Assembly: GCA_021397835.1 (NCBI GenBank)
Contig: JAJFZO010000747.1
Span: 312,501 to 376,500, forward strand
DNA length: 64,000 bases
Direction of reading: 5' to 3'
From: Moringa oleifera
Taxonomy: Eukaryota > Streptophyta > Magnoliopsida > Brassicales > Moringaceae
The notes beneath the pieces are model-generated. The model ran no database searches. It was not told the DNA's origin and saw only the letters and a program-made list of their open reading frames with translations. Position 1 is the first letter of the stretch, and every line of letters starts with the position of its first letter. The translations under genes were made by a program, and so were the position numbers. Below, one piece after another: positions 1 through 15,686 of the stretch.

Positions 1-1417
1 TTCTTGTTCTTCTATTCTTATTTTTCATCAAATAAGTGCCGGCTGGATCTGCGACTGCCTTGTCTACAGGCATCTGAAAATGAAATTGTGAAATGTCAAA
101 CAAATGCAAATTTTAATGTTCTTGATTCCATAAATAACATTCTGAGCATTAATTGAAGTCTCATTACTATGGCAATTTAGAGTGCCCTCCATGTGACCCT
201 ATGTCATTTTTTATTGGGCTTTTCTTTTTATAGTTCTATATAATTTTTAAAATAAAGGCTACATTCACAAAGCCCCAATAACATATTATCAATTACCTAT
301 TTTATTATTTTCTCTAATGTAAGCTGCATGTGTGGGCTGACAATCATATACTCAAGAGAGAGTTGGGCCTGGAGCTAATGATACTGGGTCGACCCTCATG
401 GCTTCATGCGTTACAGTTGGAGCTGGGTATCAATTTTTCACAGCTGAACGGGTAATCAATAACATCAGCCACTCGCTGATTTGAATTGAGTTGAAGTTTT
501 AAAAGATAATGATATATAATAATTAATAAAATAATTTTTTATATTTATTAAAAAGCTTGACATAAAAGATTGTAATCCATCTTCAATAATAAGGTGGAAA
601 TCCATGATTTTCAGGGATGACAAGAGAAAATTAAATAAAAGTAATTAAGTTTGGTGACTTCAACTACTAGCTTTGATATAAACAAATATTAAGCTAGCTA
701 GTTCCATATATATACTCAAAGGAGAATTAACCGGCTACACAATTGAGGGATATAAATAGTTAGTACTTAGACAATATCTTAGTCGAGAAAATGTATATGT
801 CCACCCATGCATATATATATGTATATGCACACTTGATGCATATTCCTTCCTAACTATATGATATGTATATAATATATGGTATTAATTTGGTAAATGTCAA
901 CAAGTGTTAGGTTTTAAGTAAGCAAATGAACTATAGATGGAGTGAAAAATTCATTGGATGGAGAGAAGGAGAAACCCACTTGCTCCTCAAGCCCTTGCAC
1001 AGCTACAAACAATCCATCTTAAGCAAACTTCCTTGCTTTTCAAAAGTCAATACTTAATAGCTGCAAGGATTCACACGCGAGCCATCTTAATTACTCTCTC
1101 TCTCTCTCTTTCTCTCCCGGTGTCTGTATGTGAGCCAGAGAAATTGAACAGAGATTTAATTAGCGCCATAGTTATTAGCAACCTAATCTTTGAACATTTG
1201 AAGTATAATATCACCGACTTGGACAATAAGATCACGTTCTCTCTTCAATCTATTTCTGATTCTTGCTTTGTCTGTTTCCTTATAGAAAAACATTGACCTA
1301 CTTTTTCCTTTGATTACCTTGCCTTTTAAGCACTCCTTTCTCCTTTTTCTTACTTCTTTTTCTTCTTCTTTTGAAACTCTCTTCTCTCTGCAACTCCTTT
1401 TTATCTAGCATGCTTGG
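1..1417. other. Non-coding upstream region of the LBD gene
   Basis: I see no supported gene here. The sequence is AT-rich, with short ATATAT runs around 815-880. Pyrimidine-rich stretches (TC runs near 1095-1115 and 1330-1390) just before the LBD start look like a plant 5' leader. A 112-codon open frame at 958-1296 is low in complexity and resembles no family I know. The region probably holds the LBD promoter and 5' UTR. Confidence 0.5.
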
Positions 1418-2485
1418 ATGTCCACAGACAGGTAACCGCTATTTCCCAGACCCATCTTTCTTTATAGAAGCAGAAAACATATCTCTTTTATATTGACTTT
1501 GTTGGGTTTTTTTTTTTTTTTTTTTGGGGGGGGAGGAATCGGCCTTGATTATGTGTGAAGAACCTGATCATGGAAATCTTGATGTAAGTTGGTAAAAACC
1601 CTAATCACCTGTTGCTTGCTAGGGGGAGATTTGAGGAAATTGGAAAGAAGATCAGGAGAGAGACGGAGGCTGCAGGTTCTCAGATGGGAAGGAGGCATAT
1701 GGTAGGGCCTCCTGGGACCTTGAACACCATCACACCTTGTGCTGCATGTAAGCTTTTGAGGAGAAGATGTGCTGAAGAGTGCCCTTTCTTTCCTTATTTC
1801 TCCCCTCATGAACCCCAGAAATTTGCTGCCGTTCACAAAGTCTTCGGTGCAAGCAATGTCTCCAAGATGTTAATGGTAAAATTAATCCTACCTAGCTACC
1901 TACCTTCCTTCAAGAACTGTTTCCTTTCTTCAAAACCTTCAATTCCTTTTGATAATATTCACTGTTCTTCATATGATTCTTTTCATTTCTTTTTGTTTAT
2001 GGTTTATGTCTGTATAGGAGGTACCGGAGACCCAAAGAGCCGATGCTGCAAATAGTCTGGTTTATGAAGCTAACTTGAGGCTGAGAGATCCAGTTTACGG
2101 GTGCATGGGTGCAATTTCAGCTTTACAGCAACAAATCCAATCTTTACAAGCAGAACTTAATGCAGTAAGGGCTGAGATACTCAAATACAAATATAGAGAA
2201 GCTGCTAATACTAATATCATTCCCTCTAATCATGCTGCTTTGATTTCCTCTGGGGCAGTATCCATTTCTGCATCATCACCACCTCTAAACCCATCAGTGC
2301 CACCGCGACCACCACCTCCATCTCCTCCTCCTCCTCCTCCACCACCACCACCACCTCCCCTTCCTCCCCCACCTTCTATCATCATATCTTCATCTTCATC
2401 TTCCACTTCTTCTCTATACACACAGCCTAGTAGCTCAGCAGGTTATAGCTCCATTTCAAGTGATAACGTTCCATACTTTGATTAA
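1418..2485 (+). CDS. LBD13: LOB-domain (LBD) transcription factor, LBD13/LBD15 type
   Basis: Plant-specific DNA-binding regulator of lateral-organ, root or vascular development, acting in the nucleus. I model three exons: 1418-1431, 1623-1875 and 2018-2485. The tiny first exon encodes MSTD plus two bases; splicing it to exon 2 gives MSTDRGRFEEIGKK, close to the usual N-terminus of this clade, and that is why I chose this start. The LOB domain is complete. It has the zinc-finger-like C-x2-C-x6-C-x3-C block (CAACKLLRRRCAEEC), the GAS block (FGASNVSKML) and a leucine-zipper-like coil (YEANLRLRDPVYGCMGAI and onward). The tail holds a long proline run (roughly 2290-2375) and ends SSDNVPYFD, which resembles my memory of Arabidopsis LBD13. 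Intron 1 contains a T19-G8 homopolymer. LBD15 is the alternative paralogue. Confidence 0.9.
1507..1533. repeat. T19-G8 homopolymer junction in LBD intron 1
   Basis: A run of 19 T followed directly by 8 G lies in the first intron of the LBD gene, about 90 bases before the exon 2 acceptor. It may supply part of the polypyrimidine context. It is also a likely site of length polymorphism or sequencing error. Confidence 0.8.
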
Positions 2486-4916
2486 TTTTATTACAAGGTT
2501 CATAGTGGCCATTTTAATTTGTTCTGATTTTGCTTTCCGAATAATATCATGATTGTTTGAGATGTAGAGTAGACAAAAGATGATTAAGATTTATCTACAC
2601 CTAGTCTTCAGTTGATTGAGTTTCCCTTTCCTTCTTGAGCTGTCAAGTCAAGAAAAAGAGAGATTTCGGGGCTTGATTCCTTCTCATATGCTTCTGTACT
2701 CAGTTTATATCATAGCTTCGTTGATATTCAGCCTGAACATGTGAATGGTATAATATATGCTTTCGGGTTTGGACTGAGCTCAATTGAAGTCTACCTTTCA
2801 TGATTTTCTGTGCCATTGAAGAACCTGAAGACTTGTTTAAGCAGCATGTGCGGAGATAGAAGTTATGGGCATTAATCTTGATTCTCCCCATGAAAATCAG
2901 TAGCTAGCTTGCTGCATTTTTCTTAGTTTCCCATGTCAATTTTATCACCTGATAATCATGAACCTAGCTATTATATTTGCTTTTCATTACACCCACGTGA
3001 GACATAGTTGACTCTTTCCTCCTCTCTCTCTTCAACTCCTATTATGAGAAATTCCCAGAAAGTTTACCAGCCTCTCATCAGGGATGATTAGGGCAGTATT
3101 CAACCTGTGTGTAAATAGATCTATTTATGTACGTACTAGCTAGTAAATGTTTTTTACATTGGTATATAGACTTACTTTATTTGAGTTTCCTTGACGTGTG
3201 GAGCTCAATCTGAGTAGGACAAGAGAAAGTTGTGGCCTTTGAAATTCAAACATTGATTATACAAATAATTTAGAACCCTAAAGAAGAAATTTTTAGTATA
3301 AACGTCAATTCGGAAATATGCTATTCCCTCATAGGATAGCGACGGAATTTGGTCTCACGTCATAGTCGCTTGAAATATTCGCATCTCAATACCCATCAAC
3401 ATTTCTTCAAAACAAATCACAAAATCTTCAGATATGACCCTAAACCACATTGCTTCTTCATCATAAGATAACACCGTTCAATCTTACAAGAAGAGAGACT
3501 AAAAAAGGAGAATTAATTAGGATTTTTTTGTTACTTTTAATTATTTGTTTTATCAAATTATCACGTAAGTGTCATCATATATCTTTTTCTTCTATCATTT
3601 AAATCTAAGTATGACCAAAGATTTTGAGATTGCCAACTAATGTGATGGACTAATATATATAATATAATGGGTATGACTGATATTGCATAAATGTAGCGTT
3701 GACGAATTGCAATTAGATATCTATCGATTTCAACAAGCAAGTTTAATCGCTTGGTAGGAATCCAAGATATTACTATAAATGATTATCCAATGATGATATA
3801 GTTAAATCGGTTTGAGTCAGCAAAGAAGCATATCTACGGCAAAGATATCACATGGGCTTAATTAATTTACAATTAGAGAGAGAGAGATATTAATTTGACA
3901 TGAGGAATTTACAGTTTATATTGCAGACAGTAACATGGACAGCTCACACACTGTATATAATATTGAGTCCTCATCTGTGAGACTATGACCTTTAGTTGCA
4001 ATGATAGTTTTATCAGAACAAGAAAGAAATAAGAAATAGACCAAGAAAAAAAAAAAAAACTTGGTGGATTCCATGATCGATCTTGCAACCAGTATAGGGA
4101 AGAAGAAGATCCAAAAATTGGCAGAAGATAAGTAAATCTATTCAAAGTGAGAGAAGCAGAACCTTCTTTCCCTTCATTAATTGACTTGTTGCATTCTCTT
4201 TGTCGCCATTTTGTTCCATTTACTGACATGAACTGACATGAACTGAAGGAACAAGGTCTTACTGTTACCAAGATCAACTTGAGAGCACAGTAAAACGTAC
4301 AGTCTGAGCTTGAGCTCTCAACCCTAAGGGCTAGGCCTTTCCAAATCGTCAGCATCTTGGGCTCGAGCTCAAATCAGAAATGGCTAGGGTTATCTGAACC
4401 CTAAACAAGCCCAGGGTGGATATATACACATATATGTTTATAAGCCTAGTATAAATGGGCCTGATTGTGGAGATCTGGAGAAAACAGGTGGCCCAAATGA
4501 GGTTTCGGGTTAAAAATTTTATTGTAATTTGTTTAACCTGCACTTGCATCTTTTCTGTTCATCTGAGAAATTTTATATAGACAATGAAAACGTGATAATT
4601 TAATAAAATAAATAATTAAAATTTTTTATTATTATTTTTTCAACAGATCACCACCAACCTAGATTTTTTGTCTTTAAATAAGAGACCATTAAGTGAATCT
4701 CTTCATAATTTCGAGGCTCATGGTATAGTTTGGATAATGAAATGAAAATGGGTACGTTTTCCTTGGTGTATGAGCAACAGAGACAAAAAGTCAATATAAT
4801 ACACTTAAATAACACATATTGATCTCTTCAATGGCTTACAGCAAGCAAAAAAGGCTCTGGTTTCCAGGCTTTTACAAGAACTTTATTTCAAAATTAAGAA
4901 GAGAAATAGCGATTAA
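2486..4916. other. Intergenic region between the LBD gene and peroxidase gene 1
   Basis: About 2.4 kb with no gene I can support. It holds the 3' ends of two convergent genes: the LBD 3' UTR follows 2485 on the plus strand, and the peroxidase 3' UTR precedes 4917 on the minus strand. Open frames at 3909-4355 and 4349-4549 show no recognisable domain and have non-coding composition. Confidence 0.5.
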
Positions 4917-6326
<1,410 letters not shown>

Positions 6327-6393
6327 TTGCTTGTAGTTGTTTCACAAGCAGATGTAGCAGTGGGGTGAGAACAGGCTGTGGAGATCGATGGGA

Positions 6394-6400
6394 TTATATA
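6394..6400 (-). promoter_or_regulatory. TATA box of peroxidase gene 1
   Basis: The minus strand reads TATATAA about 70 bases before the peroxidase ATG at 6326, a good position for a plant core promoter with a short leader. Confidence 0.65.
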
Positions 6401-9400
6401 GAGAGCCCACAATGTGTTTGGCACAAGCAGGTTACCTAATCATCAAGACTAGTAGTACTAGTGCATGCATGATTTGATTATTTCTACGTCTAGAAATTAA
6501 TTAAAAGATAAGGTCAAGAATAATATAAATTTGTAAGTCACCTTCCCCATATTTGATTTAATCCAATTAAGGTGTGTTTTGATCAGGTGGGGTGACCATA
6601 GGGAGCATACCCATCACCGATTTGTCAAATTAAGGGGGTCCATCAACACCATATGTGTTCTACATTCATTGAAGAAGAAGCTAGAGCTAGAGTTTGATTG
6701 ACACATTCATAGACAATGATACTTAAAAGAGGACAATTCAATAAACTTTAATCAAGGATTTGATTAACACGCACATATAAAGCGTTTATCTTGTCCACTC
6801 ATTAATTTAATAGAGTCGGTCCATATATAATTGATTCAAGTTCGTTATTAATTTATGATGGACATATCTAAACTGCCATCTTCTGCCCATATATACTAAA
6901 TTATCAAGAAATAAATAACGGATTTTACTATAACACGATGTACCAGCTAGTGCATAACATATTGCATTTGAAATGTCAAAAAGAGTGAAAATTCGGTAGA
7001 ACAAACAAGAGCAGCCAAAGAAGTAAGGAAAAATCACAATACAGAGAAAAGTATTATTGTACCTAAATGGCTGAATTCTCTCGATGATTTTCGGGCCAAG
7101 CTTATAATTTTCATTTGCTTTAACAAGCCAAAGTTACTTATCTACATCAATAGTCCAATTGGGTCCATGCATTCAAAAGTTTTATTCCTTTTTCCTTCTT
7201 TTTTGTTTTTTTTTTCCAAGGAAACAAACAGAAACTTACCAACATTTCTTGTGTCATCAATTATTGCCATGCCAGTTCATCCCCTTACTTCTAGCTAACT
7301 CTTAACTAGCAGAGAAAAAGTCGTCTTTCCTCTTTCTTTGGCTTCGAACTTCTCAGTCTGGCGGCCTAGCTAATATTACTCTTTGTGTACTAATTAGAGA
7401 AGTTGAAATTGGCAAGCGCTTCATATCAATAATAATATCTATTCTAATAATACCAAATTAATTTGAATAAGACTGTCTTAATCAGTTTGGTGACAAAGAT
7501 GATGAACAAAATTGAAATAACATCTTATCCCATATGTTTACTTTTAACCAAAATGTCAAAGAAATTTGGTTAGCATATGGTCCTCTGCTACTGCTGCTAG
7601 GTACTAATGTAGTAAGACAATCTATGTAAACATCAGACCACAGGTTAGGTTGGCTCGCAAATAGACAAAATTTGTTAATTTGGTTCGTAAGGATAGTTTG
7701 CTTTTCATGACAGAAATCTCTTTCTTGCAAAAGAATAGTCTTTCTTTTCGTTTCACCCATACAACTATTATCCCGAAGTATGCATGCTAGCTTGAGAGTT
7801 TGAAGAGAAAAATCAATAGCCTCAAGATTATTCTTCTGGGGTAATTAAATAGTATACGTGTTGACGATTGTTTAAGATTAATTTGTCTGTATAAATTTAA
7901 TTAATGAAAAAGAAAACAAAACTTGATTTAATCACGTTTTATTACCAATCCAATTCATGAAGGTGCTAATTTTGATTAAAGCAGATTAATTACTAATTAG
8001 ATTGGTCAATCGGGGTTCCAAATTAAGGTTAATGGATGTGTGTTAGTTATGTTGTTTTCTTAATTAACATGATGATCATATGGGTTAAATCAAAGTTAGG
8101 CAGACACAAGAAAAATCTTGGAAGATTATTGTCTGGCACGTATTCTTTTTATATCCAAACACGAAATCGAGATCTTATCAGAAGCAAACCCTTAACAATT
8201 AAGAAATTAATTTTTATCATCTGAGATATGGTGTCGTATTGTCAAAGTGATGAAGACATTAATCTCGATCTGGGTACTTAAATTAAGACATTATTAACAA
8301 AGGGACATGCATGCATGGAGTGGGGTTGTCCCTAGTCACTGTCACGTAGAAGAATCAATCTCTCCATCAGCTCTAAACTACAAACATATCACTTCATTTC
8401 ACATCCCAATTATGAGAAAATCTCTATTTTTAATTAAGCAAAGCAATCAGAAAAGATCAAAAAAATATACGAAAAAATTATTTTATAATTTAACATAATA
8501 AAAATAAAAATATATTAATTTTATTAAATTATTACATAATTTTTATAAAAAAAAAAGTAAAGAAAAAACTGTGATCAACAAAATAATTATTGATTTAGTT
8601 GTACGTCTGGTTAAAAAGATGACAAGCGCATGATAGGACGGAGAAAAATCCAAATGGTTGGTGACTTTAAAAGTCAAGAAGGACACAAGATGATCTTTAT
8701 GAAGTTTAATTAGCTAGAGAGCACCATGTCCACTCCTTTCAGAAGCAACAAATTTACATGTTTGACTAAAAACAGTTTCATTTTCCTAATTGTTTCCTCA
8801 ATTATTTGAGTTTTTTTTTTTTTAACGATATGATATTATATTACATATTAAGGTAAATATAACAAACACAAAACTCTATCTATCTTTTAATTTAAAATTT
8901 AACATATCGATTAATTTAATTATAATATCTTAATTTGATTTTAATTATTTAAATATTAATTTGAATAACTATAAAAAAAATTAATGATATTTTGCTTTAA
9001 AATGACTTCAATAAATTTTACACTTTATTTGAAACTCACGTCTCAATGTCAAAGAATTTTCAACTCATAAATTATTTATTATAATTTTAATTTTTTAATA
9101 TTCAAAAATTTTAAAATTTTTATAAAGCAAAAATCTTACCAAACTCTCATATTTATCTAATATTATAGATCTAACCCTCATATCAAAAAGTGATAAATCA
9201 AATTTTAATTTATTAATTTAACTTAAATTAAACTTTAACTAAAATAATTATAAAAAAATTAAAAGTATTTTCATTGTTACAATTTTTTAAAAATAATTCA
9301 AATAATTACTCACTTTATTTCAGATATATCCCTCAAATTTAAATAATTTTTAATACAAGATTATTTTTTATGAATTTATAAAATTTCTAATTTTATAAAT

Positions 9401-9887
9401 TACAAAAATATATTTTTAATACTGAAAAAATTTAAAAATTTACAGTAGTTTGATTTTTTTTTATACATATGTGAAAAAATTTAAAATCAAAATTTGTTTT
9501 ATAAAATTTTTAATTTAAATGTTTTTAATTTTTAAATTTTTTAATAAAATTTAATTTATATCAAATTAGTAAATGAAAGTTGGATTTGCTATTTTTTAAA
9601 AATGAGAGTTTGATTGAGAATAAGTAAACATTAAGATTTTATGAGAATTTTATTTGTTTTTACAATAATAATTTGAATATTTAATAAAATTTTTAATTGA
9701 AATATTTTTAATTTTTAAATAGTTTAATAAAATTCAAATGAAATCATATTAAAAAGTTTAAAACTATAATTGAATTTAATTTAAATTAAAAATGGTGTAT
9801 AATTTAGATTTTTAATATTTATGCTAAATATTAATATAATATTACATCTTTTATAATCTTTTCTAAATAATTAGTTGCTGAAATGTT
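6401..9887. other. Intergenic region upstream of peroxidase 1 and of BLOS1
   Basis: About 3.5 kb without a supportable gene. The first part, up to about 8500, would carry distal promoter sequence of the minus-strand peroxidase. From about 8500 the DNA becomes extremely AT-rich and merges into a repeat block described separately. Small open frames here, for example at 7482-7760 and 8036-8224, show no family resemblance. Confidence 0.5.
8860..9850. repeat. AT-rich dispersed repeat block, copy A
   Basis: About 1 kb of nearly pure A/T sequence built from runs such as TTTTTAATTTAAATG and AATAAAATTTAATTT. The stretch at 9500-9560 closely resembles one at 46885-46945, and the stretch around 9055-9110 resembles ones near 44975 and 46745. 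The similar order of motifs suggests copies of one decayed element rather than simple low complexity. I see no coding capacity or clear termini. Confidence 0.5.
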
Positions 9888-9971
9888 ATGTCAGCTCTCC
9901 ACCAGGCGGAAGCCTCTGTACGGCAACGAAGCAAACGGAGCTCAAGCAAAGGCGTTCCAAGAACAGAGAGG

Positions 9972-11475
9972 ATGTATGCACCACCGCTGCCATTGGCGAG
10001 TGCGCGCGTGTTATTACCATCTGAGGCAGACAGATCCCATGCCGACCCAGGAGGATTGGAGTCTTCTCTCCTCCATCTCATCCACGATCACCACCATACC
10101 GAGCTCAGACTCCGTGAACAAACCGGTAAGTTCACTCTTTACCTTATCTCTTGTCTTTGGCTCTGAGGGAAGCAAAAGAATTTCGTTTTTCCTTTTTCTT
10201 TTTGATTCTTGGAAGAAAAAGAAGAAAATTTCATGTTTTGAGAGGTAACAGAGAAGGCGAAGAAGGACGCGATTAGAAACGCGGCGCGGGTATCGGATCT
10301 GTTGGTGGATGCGGTGAATGGAGGGGTGCAAGAGTGCTTCATAAACCAGAAGCGGATCGAGCTCGAAATTCGAGCTTTAGGTTCCACGATCGCTCGATTC
10401 ATGAAGCAGACTGATCAGTGGCTTGCTGCTTCTAATGCTATCAACACTGCCATTAAGGTTCCTCTTTATCCGTAATTATGATTACCTGTTTAATAGACAT
10501 CATTGTGGATTTTTCAGTTGTGAAAAAGGGATGCTTTATTGATTAGTGACTAAGTCTGTTCTGTGATTATAGCTTTAGATAAAAGAACATAGCTACTTGT
10601 TAGCTCTGCTAATCAGTGTTGACTTAAGTGAACAAATGCTGCAAGTTTCCTTTTTCACGATAGTGCATAGGAATGTTAGGGTTTTGTTTGTTCTATGAAA
10701 CTTTCCTCCTGCTGGATGCTTGCGACAATAGATTTTGGGATGATCTTCAACTGAGAGAGACTAATTAACTGAATGCTTGTTCCACTAATGAGTTTGAATC
10801 CAAGATAGTTTAAGAGAGAAAGAAAGACACTGAGAGGATTGATAAGCTTTATTATTCAACTGTTGATCAACCCAAAACTGTTACCTGTGCTTTTCTGTAG
10901 AACTGTTTCGGATGTTGTCCTTTTCCTATAGAATTGATGGAGCTTTATGTTCTGTGGAATTCAAATAAGTTTTTAGATCAATTTTATGAGGCTTGATAAA
11001 AAGATTTTTGAGAATCAAGATGGAGAAAAATGGTGTGGATAGATAGCCTTTTCTGTATTTAGAATAGGTAACAAGACTATCATCTCCATGTTACCATAGC
11101 AACATACAGGCGGCAATGAGTGATTCACCTGAACGGATTATAATTGGAGTCAGAACTATCACTCAGTATATATATATATCAAAAATTCAGAATCTGGAAT
11201 GCTGATGTGCCGATATGCTTTAAAGGAAAATATCAGGATGAAGACCAGTATATCTATTCGATTCAGAATCTAGGAATCCCTTGTAGATTCCTCAGTTCTT
11301 CCTTCTTTTCAAATTTTCTTTTGTCAGATTTTACAGCTGAGCATGAGATGCACGGATGTTAACTTCAGTGTGATCTGTGTTTTAGGAAATTGGAGACTTT
11401 GAGAACTGGATGAAGACCATGGATTTTGATTGTAGGAGCATCAATGCAGCCATCCGCAACATTCATGAAGAATAA
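9972..11475 (+). CDS. BLOS1: BLOC-1 complex subunit 1 (BLOS1 / GCN5L1 family)
   Basis: Small coiled-coil subunit of the BLOC-1 complex, which in plants acts in endosome-to-vacuole trafficking. I model three exons: 9972-10125, 10252-10457 and 11386-11475, giving 149 aa. The core motifs match the family: LESSLLHLIHDHHH, LREQTEKAKKDAIRNAA, VNGGVQECFINQKRIELEI, IARFMKQTDQWL and the C-terminal EIGDFENWMKTMDFDCR. The splice junctions restore phase exactly (ACC-G|AG-AAG gives T-E-K). The start is uncertain. An in-frame ATG at 9888 would add 28 residues, but the ATG at 9972 gives a length near the roughly 150 aa I expect for plant BLOS1. An out-of-frame ATG at 9883 could act as an upstream ORF. The gene sits between two peroxidase genes on the opposite strand. 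Confidence 0.9.
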
Positions 11476-12321
11476 CATTGCAGAGCAGGTCATTATGCAT
11501 TTACCTGGCTTATCTACAGCAGAAACTTGAGAAATCCGCTGCTCCAATGCTTATTCGCCATGATTTATTCCCTGTACATCTCATAAATGTGCAAGACCAT
11601 CCCCCTTTTAAACTGCAGAGCCATAATGCTTTGTTGTTTGTCTGCCATCTCAGTTGCCTGATACCAACCTTTGATTCAACAGAATAGAAATGAGGAAACG
11701 TCTTTATTACATGATTTGGCAAAGCTGAGTTCGTAATCATGACAATATTCATTTGACTTTCAGTCATTGATGTATCATTGGATGTTGTTCTTGTGGGTGC
11801 CTCCAATGTAAATGTCCCTTAGATTTGAGTTCTGATAAATTTGCGGCAAATCTGGTCTTGCAGCTGATCTCCCGTGTAAATCCTCGTCAGAATTTGCTAT
11901 ATTTTGTCCTTGAGCTAATATCTATTGCTTCGCCTCGTTCTTTCCTTGTGTATTTTGCAGTAGGTGCTGCTGCTGCTGCTGTGATCTGATTACATGAACA
12001 GTTTATTACCTATCTGGCTTCTATTTATGCCGTTGCTGTTGATTTTATTGCTTCCATGATCAAGAGTGACTTTATAGTTTTCTGGGAGTTAAAGGGATTG
12101 AAGAGACTTAATAAAATTCAATTACTTGTTCCGAGATTGGCATACATAACAAAGCAATTTCCACACAGCTTTCTTGTGAAAAACTAGACCAGAAATTTAA
12201 TCACAAAACACTAACCCATCTTGGCAACGATCAACTTAATCACGTTGTCACCCTTATTGGATGAATTAACAATTGCAAGAAATCAAATGCAAATGAACGA
12301 AGTTCTTCAATAATAACAAGA
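11476..12321. other. Intergenic region between convergent BLOS1 and peroxidase 2
   Basis: About 850 bp that must hold the 3' UTRs of two convergent genes. I see no further coding sequence. A short GCTGCT run occurs near 11967-11982. Confidence 0.55.
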
Positions 12322-13818
<1,497 letters not shown>

Positions 13819-13921
13819 GATCCTTAAAAATCTAGACACTTAACAAGAGCAAGAACTGTTTAGCAGGTAAAGTTAGAATGTTGCGTAAGAAGATGTGATT
13901 GATGTGCTTGAAAGTGGGCTC

Positions 13922-13929
13922 TATATATA
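13922..13929 (-). promoter_or_regulatory. TATA-like element of peroxidase gene 2
   Basis: TATATATA lies about 105 bases upstream of the peroxidase ATG at 13818. The distance suits a leader of about 70 bases. The sequence is self-complementary, so its orientation is inferred from the gene. Confidence 0.5.
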
Positions 13930-15686
13930 GCAAGAGGCAGTGCGTGGACTCTGAAGGATTCAACTATGGCGATGGGTCAAAAACCTTATCGGGAGAAACT
14001 GAAATCAACAGAAATAATAATAATAATGAAAGCAGACAAAGATCTACGCATTCGGTGATAGTGGAGAGGCCAAGAACTTCAAAAGGTAGCTAGCTGTGGC
14101 TCTGGTGCATTGTTCGAATTTCTTGCTAGTAACTACTACTTTCTTTTTTCCTTCGTTTTCTAAAAGTAAAATGGTAAAAACCCATTAGAGCTTTTGTTTT
14201 TAATTGGAGAAATTCAATTGATGGTAGTTGGTGAGGTGTGAACAAGGTTCTCCCAAGGAATCTACCATGAAAAGTCTGACCAAGCCAGAGGCCCTACTGT
14301 TGAGTCATTTTCTTTATGAGAAAAAAAAATATTTTAGAATTGCAGGAAACTGGGTTTTGAAGGGATCTTCTGCAAATCCCCCTAACTTAGGAAGATTCCC
14401 TCTTGCTTCTATGTATCTAAGAATGTTTAATCTAACAAATTAACCCAAAGTAGACAGTATTGACAAAGTCTAAAAGGTTCATATTAGCCTTGCTTACAAT
14501 AACACTGAGCCGTCACCTGTGAAACTTTTCTTTCAAGAAAAGAAGAGAGAAATATGCTTTCCCCCAAGGCATCTACATGGGGAAGGAACAGAGAGAAGCT
14601 AGCATACCCATTTTAGTGGCATATTTGTATAATTTACAAGGTTAATATGAGAAAAAAAATATTTTTATCATTAATTTTATTAAATTATTATATATTATAA
14701 TTTTTTTACATGTTTTAAACAATTAAGATTAATAAAAAATTTTGTTCAAAAAAAATATTTGATAATATAATTAGAGGCAATATCGTCAGCTTGGACTCTT
14801 TCTTGTCAAGACAAATACCTACTTAATTGATGGGTGCAGTTAAGAGAAGATCCTGCAGAAGTAGAATGAATAAATAAATCAAAAGGAACCACTCCATTCT
14901 TAATCATTTCATTCTGCTTCATTTCTTCCGTGGCAGATAGCTCTCTAGAAAATTTGAGTGCAGTTGACAAACTCAAAAGATTCATTGGAGTACAGCTTAT
15001 GACAATGGATAAATGTTTGAATAGTCAATCAAAGATTCATTGCAGTACAGCTTATGACAATGGAAAATGTTTCTTTTTCAGAACATGTAAATGTTCTATT
15101 TTCCTTTCCATGACCTCCTAAAGTTGAAAAACCTGCAATGCAACTACAAAGTTGAGTTAAAAACAACTCCATTTCAAGCCAACTGCAATTGCATCCTTGA
15201 TTTGGAATCAAGAAACTCTCAAAAGGAAGACGTGACTATACAGAACACATCAGTCAAAGAATACACTTAAGCTCACTGACTCAGAACAGTTTGTTTTATC
15301 CACCAAAGATAGAAATTTGACATATGAGATAGTAGACATGGCAGAGATGCATACCATCACAGAACAACATTACAGCAATCAAGCTCTGATTCATGCTTTC
15401 AGTGAAAATACTCCCCACTAGCATTCATTTTATTTAGGAACAAAAATCTTCAGTACTTTGCACTCAGAAGAACAAAAATCCAGTACCTAGATTGGCACAT
15501 CCATTACATTTCAAATTTCTGTCAACTCAATCAACATTTCATCTCTAATAATAATCACATAACTATCTTTCTTTTCTTCTTTCCTGTGTAGCGGACGAAA
15601 AACCAGGGGCTTTAAAAAAAATAAGTCAACCAGACGTTTTCAATTACCCCTTCGGAGTGCCTAACAGAACTATTTCATCACAACAG
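13930..15686. other. Intergenic region between peroxidase 2 and TIC110
   Basis: About 1.75 kb without a supportable gene. It would hold distal promoter sequence of the peroxidase and, close to 15687, the TIC110 3' UTR. AT-rich sequence occurs around 14650-14770, and a short direct duplication lies at 14976-15072. Confidence 0.5.
14976..15072. repeat. Direct duplication of about 42 bp with 55-bp spacing
   Basis: The segment beginning AAAGATTCATTG at 14976 recurs at 15031 and continues through AGTACAGCTTATGACAATGG and an AAATGTTT end. Only about two bases differ between the copies. This looks like a recent local duplication in non-coding DNA. Confidence 0.8.

Noticed and set aside
958..1296. 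Open frame of 112 codons upstream of the LBD gene
   Set aside because: No domain, low-complexity Leu/Ser content, and overlap with the probable LBD promoter/leader. It looks like chance.
2230..2421. Gly-rich minus-strand frame opposite the LBD proline run
   Set aside because: It is the mirror of the CCN proline repeat on the coding strand.
3909..4549. Two minus-strand frames between the LBD and peroxidase genes
   Set aside because: No family resemblance and composition like the surrounding intergenic DNA.
12160..12185. Similarity to miR396 (CACAGCTTTCTTG)
   Set aside because: The match covers only part of the mature microRNA, and I could not see a hairpin partner in the flanks.
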